A stretch of 64,000 nt of DNA from Adenophora triphylla var. japonica (taxonomy: Eukaryota > Streptophyta > Magnoliopsida > Asterales > Campanulaceae). Position numbers and translations under genes: made by a program. Numbering within the stretch: the first letter of the stretch is position 1; every line of letters begins with the position of its first letter. The stretch spans positions 186,001-250,000 of the forward strand of contig JAFEMH010000736.1 of assembly GCA_022495995.1 (NCBI GenBank), given 5' to 3'. Below are positions 55,988 to 64,000 of the stretch, one piece after another. The notes under the pieces were generated by a model. It saw only the letters and a program-made list of their open reading frames with translations. It had not been told where the DNA came from and made no database searches.

Positions 55988-56536
55988 TCAAGCACATAAG
56001 GCACAATACCGAGCTAGCTCCGTAAACTTGGCTGAATACTGTACTACAGTCATAGTCCCTTGCTCCAGTCGAAGAAACTCAACCTCTTTTCTATCCCTTG
56101 TCACCATCGGAATGAAGTGGTCCCGGAACTTGCGCGTGAAATTCTCCCATATCTGAGGTGTATGATCTCTGTCCCAACTGTCTTTAACTATATTCCACCA
56201 ATGCTCCGCCGCTCCCTCTAACTTGAATACCGCACACCTAACCTTTTCATCATCCGGGCTCTCCATTGCCGCGAAGATCTTGTTCATTGATTCGAGCCAT
56301 CTCTCAGCCTTTACCGGATCCGGATCCCCATTGAAACTTGGAGGTGTCATCTTCACAAACTTCTCAAGTCCGTGTCCTTGCCTCCCTTCAGGCTGTTGTT
56401 GAGCTCTCCCTTGGTTAGCCATATTCTGTAAGAAAACTCTAAACATATCCATCATCTCGGCATTCGGATTACCATTGCCCCCTTCATTGCCAACGTTCCC
56501 TTGTGCTCTATGTTGATCATCCTCATTTCCAGCCAT
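55988..56536 (-). pseudogene. E6 unit a gag, 3' truncated
   Basis: ATG at 56536 opens MAGNEDDQHRAQGN. The gag core is complete up to the last helix: TPPSFNGDPDPVKAERWLES, CAVFKLEGAAEHWWN, FRDHFIPMVTRDRKEVEFLR and VQYSAKFTELARYC. Then it stops at a deletion junction. The zinc knuckle, linker and protease active site present in unit b are lost here. The gag begins 80-100 bp after the PBS. Confidence 0.9.
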
Positions 56537-56618
56537 TATAACAAACACCTGCATCAACCACTCGGCGTCAGTTATCACACACTCCCCCTTAAACTAGACA
56601 TCTACCCTTGACCTCTAG

Positions 56619-56636
56619 ACGAGGCTCTGATACCAA
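56619..56636 (-). promoter_or_regulatory. Primer binding site of E6 unit a (tRNA-iMet)
   Basis: TTGGTATCAGAGCCTCGT on the minus strand starts directly after LTR b. Confidence 0.93.
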
Positions 56637-56637
56637 C

Positions 56638-59098
56638 TGTGGGCTCCCCGACCTGGAGAGTCCAAACTAAGAACGACAACCTGTGATTTTTGAAAACTTT
56701 TAACTTAACTTGACAATAAACTAACTCTAAACTTAACATTCAAAAGTTAACTTGGGACATCTCCACTTGGAGGAAAAGGGGTATACAATTAACAAACTTC
56801 AACCCAACTTATTTACAAAACTTTACAAAAGTTCCATCTACTACCATTTTAAACAACTACTTACTTAGTTAACTTATTTACAAAAGTTTAAGTCATAATT
56901 TACAACTTTACATAACTCGTTTTATCAACAAAATCCAACAAAGGAGTATCAACCAAAAGACAAACCATCTAAACATCACGTACCCAACAACCCAAAAGAA
57001 GTACAAACTCCGCACCGCCCTCACTGGCCGGGTCCTCCTGTCTCAGGTCGATCTAAAACATTAAAGGGAGAAGGGTGAGAATAAATCTCAATAAGTTATT
57101 ATGAATGCACAACATGCCAAATAAGATGCATCACATATAAGGTGCATATAACACATTGGAAAAGCCGTAAACACATTCCGTTACCTTGGTTTACCTTTTC
57201 TCGTCTGACCAATAAGTCGTACAATATTGGAGGATAAAATTCCACCACAATTAGTAATATATAACGGAGAGAGCTATTATAATAACTCCTCTCTTGTGAA
57301 CTGCTTAAGCATATTCAAATCTTATAAGACCCGTTTTCCAGGGAACCATATAAGATATTAGCAACTCTGTAAGGCTTTTGGCTCAATACAGATGCTATAA
57401 CCCCAATCTGTGGCCACAGAAGGGGACAGTCACAGGTATAACGTAATCCGATCATATTAGGTCACACTTTCCATAATTGATCGTATTCCGTTATACCCCT
57501 AAACATCAGCTGATTAACAACAGTTCAAGCACATATAAGTTACTTGAAATAAAATCCACCAAAGGGATGAGAATATAACAACATGGTAAAGCATACTCAT
57601 GTTCCATCAACAATATAGTGCAACATTCATATTATACACTATATATACAACAATCCATACATATGAACTCAAATGAGGTAGGAAGATATCATATACTATC
57701 CCTACATAGCCAATATGCAATAATTTATAACATTTATAAAGATCCAAGTTCCATTTACCAAGTTGGAGTTACTTTGGCTAAGGAACAAATCAAGGCTATG
57801 AAGCATTTTCACGATAATATTTAAAGTACTTCTACTATTCCATTTTGATCAATTAAGGTATCATTGTGTAGCTAAAGTATTCTACTTTAATCTAAGTTAA
57901 AGAGGTTTCACTTTGGTTCTAGTTTGAATAGGTTTCCAAGCCTTGAAAACAGCTTCAGTGACTGCAGAGGAGGGCACGACTCGTGTCCTAGGGCACGACT
58001 CGTGCTTCTTTTACACCCCACCAGAACCTCTCGTCCCAGCTTGGTCACGACTTAGGCATATCCCAGGGGACGAGTCGTGCCCAAGTCGTGCCCCTGAGCA
58101 CGACTCGTGCTCCCTGTTCAGAATTCAGCACAAAATTGTTACTAAATCAGTACTCACACCAAATTGACCCCAAACCCAGCTTCCTCTGTTTTCCAAGTGA
58201 CTAAAATCAGTACCAAACTTATCAATACACAATCCAAACCATTTCATACTCATTCTAAACTAATTCAACACCATTAAACATCATTTTAATACCCAACTTT
58301 GTACCAAATTGCCATGCAATGATTTATTTCCAAAGCATTAACACTAAACATGAATACCAACCCATTTACTTGCTATCTCAACACCCACTTCCTAACCATT
58401 TCAATTCCCCATTTTCAAAACCATTCTTACCACTTCCAAATTGTTTCCCTTTGATAAAAACTTGTTTATAAGCATCATTAACAACAAAATCAATGAATTA
58501 ACAAGTTTTGAAAAGAATCCATAATAACTTACTTGAATGATGAAAAATACAATAATTAATTGAGTAGCTCTAAACGATCCCCTCGCCGTCAGGAACCCGA
58601 ATCCGCAATCCGTTTCGAAAACGAAGAAGTAACAAAGGTGCTAGAATTTTTCTAAGGAGAACCTAGGGTTTGGTATTTATTTCCCCATGGATTTTCTTTG
58701 AAATGTTTACTGAGGAAGAAGAAAAAGGAATTATGACTTCTTTTAGTTAATTCCATGGAAAGCTATTCAATGTTACACCAAAGCTCCTCTAAACTCCAAG
58801 GCAAAACTCTTACATTCTTTAACTATCACTCTTAACAACCAAGCACCTCACCACATATAACATTTTATTAAAATTCTAAATATTATAAAATCATTATCCA
58901 CTTTAGACTTTATTTCATTTAGGCCCTTTATCACTAGATTTAATTCAATTCCATCTTAACTTCACATAAGTTAGTTAAAAACATAATTGAGCACATAAAC
59001 TTAACATATAGCATAAAAGGCATAAAATGAAATATTTCCACCCGAACCCCACGTGCTCGACGAGTATTAAAGTAGTGCCTAATATCGGGGTCGTGACA
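56638..59098 (-). repeat. E6 LTR b (2461 bp), shared
   Basis: It matches LTR a closely. The inverted word block is at 57973-58112; GAGCACGA-C-TCGTGCTC (58096-58112) is a perfect 17-bp palindrome here, with one change in LTR a. Confidence 0.95.
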
Positions 59099-59132
59099 CT
59101 CACTCCCCCTTAAAGAAAATTTGCCCCAAATT

Positions 59133-61123
59133 TTAGGTAAACTTACTTGTACTCTCAAACAAAGAAGGATACTTCTCCTTCATTTCCGACTCTAACTCCC
59201 AAGTAGCCTCTTCAATTGTATGATTTCTCCATAGCACTTTCACTACCGGAATACTCTTCGTTCTCAATTCTTTCACTTGGAACTCTAAGATTCTCAAAGG
59301 CTCTTCAACATAAGACATATCGGCTTGAATCTCTTCGGGAGGTGAACTCAAAATGTGAGAAGGATCGTGGCAATACTTCCTCAACATCGATACATGGAAT
59401 ACATCGTGAAGCAAGGAGAAAGATGGAGGCAATGCTAAACGCTAAGCTAAATCCCCAATCTTTTCTACAATCTCAAATGGTCCCACGAACCTTGGAGCTA
59501 ATTTTCCTTTATTCCCAAACCTTTTAATCCCGGTTCTCGGAGAAATCTTCAAGAAAATCAAGTCACCAACTTGGAAAGATAAATCCCGTCTTCGGTTGTC
59601 GGCGTAGCTCTTCTGTCTACTCTGAGCCGTCTTCAACCTTCTACCATACAACGCTTCATAAGGAGCCATCTCAATGCTAGATTGGTAACTGTTGTTGTAG
59701 GCGAACTCAACCAAAGGTAGATGATTTTCCCACGAAAACTGAAAATCAATCACACAAGCTCTAAGCATATCCTCTAGTATCTGAATAGTCCGTTCCGTCT
59801 GCCCATCTGTCTGAGGGTGAAATGCCGTGCTAAAACATAACTTGGACCCCAAAGCTTCATGTAACGCCCTCCAAAATCTCGAAGTAAACCTCGGGTCTCT
59901 ATCTGAAACAATGCTAACCGGAACCCCGTGGAGTCTAACAATCTCTCTCATATATAACTGAGCTAATCTCTCCATTGAAAATTTAGTTGACACGGAAAGA
60001 AAGTGAGCCGATTTCGTCAATCTATCCACTATAACCCAAATGGCATCCATCTTCTTCTCTGTAAGAGGCAAACCTGTTACAAAGTCCATTGCAATTCCTT
60101 CCCATTTCCACTCCGGAATGTCTAAAGGTTGAAGTAATCCCGCCGGTCTTTGATGTTCATCTTTGACTTGTTGACATGTTAGGCACTTAGATACGAAATC
60201 CGCTATTTCTCTTTTCATTCCATTCCGCCAATATCCACGCTTTAAATCTTGGTACATTTTCGTACTACCCGAATGAACAGCAAACTTAGACTTATGACCA
60301 TCCTCTTGAACACGTATCTTGATCTACGGTGATGAGGGAACACAAATTCGGCCTATGAAAGTTAGAAGTCCATCTCTATTCAATGCAAAATCCCCGGCTT
60401 TACCATCTTGAACTTGTCCCAATATTTTCTTCAATTTCGGATCAATTAATTGAGCTTCCATCTAATCGCCGTACAAAGTTGGAACGGCTTGAACATTCGC
60501 AAAAAACAACTCATGTCTTGACTCCCGAGAACTCAAGGTTGATAGGTAAGCCTTTCGGCTAATCGCATCCGCAACAACATTGGCCTTCCCCGGATGATAT
60601 GAAATCACACAATCGAAGTCCTTCAAAAACTCTAACCATCTTCGTTGTCTATTTTTCAACTCCTTTTGTGTAAATAAATACTTCAAGCTCTATGATCCGT
60701 GAAGATCTCAAATCTTGCCCCATAAAGATAATGCTTCCACTTTTGCAACACAAATATAATCGCAGCCAATTCCATGTCATGAGTAGGATAATTCTGTTCA
60801 GCCGGTGACAACTTTCAAGAAGCATATGTAATCACTTTCCCACCTTGCATCAACACACATCCCAAACCCTCCATCGAGGCATCACTGAAAATGACGAAGT
60901 TCTCACAACCGTCTGGAAGGGTAAGAACAGGAGCTGATGTCAATCTTTTCTTCAATTCTTCAAAACTAGCTTCACATTTGGAATCCCACACAAAAGATAC
61001 ATCTTTTCGAGTCAATCGAGTTAACGGAGTGGCAATACGAGAAAATCCCTCAATAAACCTCCTGTAATACCCCGCTAACCCAAGAGAGCTACGAACCTCG
61101 GTCACAGTTAAAGGTTTCTTCAA
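59133..61123 (-). pseudogene. E6 unit b RT thumb, RNase H, integrase, chromodomain, broken
   Basis: The same domains as unit a are split over frames 61123-60815, 60686-60462, 60257-59442 and 59432-59133 by at least four indels or stops. In the integrase C-terminal linker 102 bp are missing: GRR joins directly to LKTAQSRQ at about 59636. The deletion keeps frame (34 codons) and lies between two ACCT words in unit a. The catalytic DDE region ([16 protein letters not shown]) is kept. The chromodomain is intact but separated by a frame change near 59435. Confidence 0.9.
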
Positions 61124-62604
61124 TTGACAACGTCTTCAATCTTGGAAGGATCAACAGATATTCCCAAACTAGAAACAACATGCCCCAAGAAAGATATATG
61201 CTCAAGCCAGAACTCGCACTTACTGAATTTGGCGAACAGCTGCTTTTCCCGAATAAGAGAAAGAACAATCCTCAAATGAGTCTCATGTTCCTCCCGGGAC
61301 TTAGAATAAATGAGGATGTCGTCGATGAAAACCACAACAAAACTATCCAATTAAGGTTTGAAGATACGATTCATCATATCCATAAATATGGCCGGAGCGT
61401 TAGTCAACCCAAAAGGCATAACTACAAACTCATAATGACCATATCTTGTTCTGAAAGCTGTCTTGGAAATATCATCGTCTCTAATCTTCAACTGATGGTA
61501 TCCGCTTCTCAAATCAAGCTTTGAGTAAATAACGGAACCTTGAAGCTGATCGAATAGATCATCAATGTGCGGGAGAGGATACTTGTTCTTGATAGTTGCT
61601 TGGTTCAGAAGACGGTAATCAATACACAGTCTCAAAGTACCATCTTTCTTACGGACAAATAGAACCGGAGCTCCCCACGGTGACACACTAGGACGGATAA
61701 ACCCCCGGTCTAACAATTCTTGTAACTGAGTCTTCAACTCTTTCAATTCAGCAGGAGCCATTCTATAAGGCGCCTTAGAAATAGGTGTGGTACCGGGCAC
61801 TAAATCAATGCTAAACTCTACCTCACGATCAGGAGGCATAGAGTACTCGGTAGAAAACACATCACCAAATTCATTTACTACGGGAACATCAATTAACTCA
61901 GGGGACTTCTTATTGGAATCTACCACATAACCTAAATACCCCGCATACCCTTTTGAAAGCAATTTTCTAGCCTTTATAGCAGAAATGACATGAATACCAA
62001 ACATAGAGTGGTCGGCATCAAACACAAAAGAAGGCATCTCAGGCATATCAAATAGGAACTTCTTCCTACGACAATCAACTATGGCATGGAAATGACTCAA
62101 CCAATCCATACCAAGAATAACATCAAAATCCCGGATTTGTAACTCTACTAAATCCGTCGGCAACACATGCCCACAAATAATCACATCACACCCATTATAT
62201 ATCAAAGAAGAGGTGAGACACTCTCCCATAGGAGTCGACACCTCAAGCACATAAGGCATAATATCAGGAAATTTATGCAATGCGAATGCAAAATGAGACG
62301 CAACAAATGAATGAGAAGACCCGAGATCTATAAGGATGCGGGCCTTAACTCCTGAGATAGGGACAATACCTCTAATGACAGCATTCGGGTCAACCTCTCC
62401 TCTTCCTAAGGAAAACACACGGCCTTGAACTTTATCTTTAGGTTTTCCTTCATTATCTCTTTTGATTCCACCTCGTGGTCCGCTTTGACCACTAACAGAA
62501 GCTTGACCTCGCAACTTGGGACAATTCCTTCTAAAGTGACCATCTTCCCCACATTCTAAACACTTCCCCAACTTGCTCCAGCATCTATCTTTGGAATGAC
62601 CCAG
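61120..62604 (-). pseudogene. E6 unit b gag end, protease, RT start
   Basis: From E7 leftwards: gag zinc knuckle [14 protein letters not shown], a linker, and protease core [15 protein letters not shown], where Leu stands in place of the usual Ser or Thr of the D-[ST]-G triad. RT follows ([16 protein letters not shown] ... [14 protein letters not shown]) to a frame change near 61350, then [14 protein letters not shown] in the next frame. The gag N-terminus lies beyond E7 outside the window. Confidence 0.9.
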
Positions 62605-63652
62605 TGTAGCGATGCGTGAATTTTTGGATAACAGAGTCGCCACTTATTATTTATTTAGGAAAACAATAAGAAAAACCTTTTTGATTTGAAAAGAGATTTG
62701 AGGGTTCGGGGGTTAAGTTAGGGAATGGGTAGGTCGAGGAGCATCCATTCCACCCAATCCGAAGATCGGTCTTGCCAATTAAGTATTATCAATCTTTTTA
62801 TTTTTAAAAGTAAAATAAGAAAACCCTAATCAATTTCTTGATTAGGAATGTCGGATTGTATGCTTCGAGATCACCTTCATCGATTGAAGGGACTCTAGGC
62901 CAATCCTTTTGATGGAATTACACCACTCTAAAAGTTAATAGAGAGATTGAGAAGAAGAGAGTAAAAGTATAGGAATTTACCTAGCGTTTGGAGAGTGTTT
63001 GATTTAGAACGTGGTTCTAAGATGTCTTTTCGATCGAGAAGTGATTTGGGCAGAGTTTTGACTCAAGTTTAGAATCGAATCTTGATACAGACAGAGCTTT
63101 GCCTCAATCCTTGATTCGGGTTTGGATGTTTGTTGATCAACAAGGTTGATAAACAAACTTTAGGTGATTTTAGGGAGGTTTTGTGAGTGATTTGAAGGAA
63201 TCTTTCGTGGAGAGAAACCAACAAATTGTGTGTGTTGTGTGGGATTCTGGACCCCTGAAACAGTGGAAGTCACCAAGTATTTATAGTGTTTAAGAGGTAG
63301 AGGTGGAGAGGTAAAACACTCCTAGGAAGCTTCCAGAACTCAAATTCTATTGGATGACCGGATTAGATGAGATTTTATCAAGAAAAGAGTTTAAAATGGA
63401 GAAGAATTGTGATTCTGCACATTCTGTTGAGGGGATATCTCACGCGAGACACGCTATTCCGCGCGAGATAACTAGTCATTTGACTATTTTGTCCTCTTCA
63501 GTTATTCCGTTAGTCAGTTAGGTCCAAAACTAACGAAGTTAGTTAGAAACTTAACGAAACATGAAGAAACTGATATGCTTTCATCAAAACACAAAAGAGA
63601 GACGAAGAGTAGTGTAATCATGTAATTATTGGTTCAGAATAGGGTGTCTACA
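62605..63652 (-). repeat. E7 3' LTR (1048 bp)
   Basis: Includes an imperfect inverted repeat of TATCTCaCGCG (63436-63446) and CGCGcGAGATA (63460-63470), upstream of the TATA box in element sense. No gene is present in it. Confidence 0.8.
63278..63286 (-). promoter_or_regulatory. TATA box of the E7 LTR
   Basis: CTATAAATA on the minus strand, about 150 bp downstream of the inverted repeat. Confidence 0.6.
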
Positions 63653-63665
63653 GAGCCTCTCGACG
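63653..63665 (-). promoter_or_regulatory. Polypurine tract of E7
   Basis: CGTCGAGAGGCTC on the minus strand abuts TGTAGAC. Confidence 0.65.
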
Positions 63666-63739
63666 ACAGGTCTTATGGAAGAAGAAGTGTCGTCGATAGA
63701 AAAGACATCATTCTGAACATTGGGATGGTCGTGCCGCAC

Positions 63740-63788
63740 GGCTGCCTACGTATCTCTAAGAGAGAATCAGACCAAACGTAGTTCGACT
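63740..63788 (+). other. Conserved stem-loop motif A of E7
   Basis: CTACG (63746-63750) and CGTAG (63777-63781) enclose TCTCT/AGAGA (63753-63757 and 63761-63765). The outer arms are as in E2 and E3 but the inner stem has changed on both sides. The remaining sequence to 64000 holds no recognised gene. Confidence 0.75.
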
Positions 63789-64000
63789 CCAAAACACTAA
63801 AAAGGATATTTTAGGTATTTTGAAAAGCATTTTTTGAAAAATTGAAGAGGGATTTGTTTTTGAAAAGGTAAAATCATACTGAGGAATCAAGGACCTGACC
63901 CAATTCTGAAGATACCTGTTTGTTGATGAAGTTGTTGAAGTGCGCCGCCCGAGGTTACTGACGTTGCCGTTGTTGCCGAGGTCGCGTACTTGAAGTTTGC

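Larger units (their letters stand above)
50198..62604 (-). mobile_element. E6: tandem pair of Tekay/Del chromoviruses sharing an LTR
   Basis: Order on the plus strand: LTR a (50198-52657), internal a (52658-56637), LTR b (56638-59098), internal b (59099-62604, cut by E7). Both internals have the same gene order on the minus strand and both begin with the same PPT. LTR b thus serves as 5' LTR for unit a and 3' LTR for unit b. A C-terminal chromodomain after integrase and the RT wording place it in the Tekay/Del clade. Both units are damaged at different places. The left flank is ACCAC in the trinucleotide block; the right flank is outside. Confidence 0.9.
62605..64000 (-). mobile_element. E7: Tat/Ogre-type element, 3' end only
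   Basis: A 1048-bp LTR (62605-63652) on the minus strand starts TGTAGACACCC and ends CATCGCTACA. It is preceded (minus) by a PPT and stem-loop motif A. GTGGCGACTCTG near its end is the word shared by E2 and E3. It interrupts the gag of E6 unit b. Its cargo, pol and 5' LTR would lie to the right of the window. Confidence 0.8.

Overview
The window is plant nuclear DNA, most likely from a dicot, and consists almost entirely of transposable elements. Evidence includes Ty3/Gypsy chromoviruses with tRNA-iMet primer sites, Tat/Ogre-type Gypsy elements with a second RNase H and antisense cargo genes, SIRE-like and Ale-like Copia remnants, a CACTA element carrying a Transposase_24-like gene, a tiny Helitron and a Stowaway-like MITE. 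No complete host gene was found; one isolated exon-like block (34545-34693) is the only candidate. The species cannot be named from the sequence.

Layout. E3, a plus-strand Tat/Ogre element whose 5' part lies left of the window, fills 1-6642 and 28020 to about 29250. E1, a plus-strand CRM-like chromovirus (6643-28014, target duplication CTGAT), sits inside E3's 3' LTR. E2, a minus-strand Tat/Ogre element (11653-27512, target duplication GGTAT), sits inside E1's 3' LTR. E3 itself interrupts E4, a SIRE-like Copia element (about 29255-34180). Then come a low-copy-looking stretch with an exon-like block, a 160-bp Helitron (34902-35061) and a MITE (35154-35512), followed by E5, a nearly intact CRM-like element (36224-41833, target duplication AACAT). 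E9, a minus-strand Copia remnant (about 42271-43887), is cut by E8, a CACTA element (43888 to about 48930). A 1.27-kb trinucleotide block follows. E6 is a tandem pair of minus-strand Tekay chromoviruses sharing an LTR (50198-62604). E7, another minus-strand Tat element (62605 to the window end), is inserted in the gag of the second E6 unit.

How the parts work. LTRs supply promoter and termination signals, PBS and PPT prime cDNA synthesis, and gag/pol make the particle, protease, reverse transcriptase, RNase H and integrase. All pol genes seen are damaged. E5 is closest to intact but has a frame change, a TAG between gag and pol, and Glu in place of Gly in the protease active site.

Most interesting pattern. 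The Tat elements carry an antisense module between pol and the 3' LTR. It runs, in its own orientation, as a stem-loop motif (CTACG...CGTAG with an inner stem), a tandem array, antisense plant-mobile-domain-type cargo pseudogenes, and a second copy of the stem-loop. In E2 the array has twelve stem-loops whose arms change in compensating pairs around a fixed loop. In addition, each LTR family examined carries its own short, repeated inverted-repeat word.
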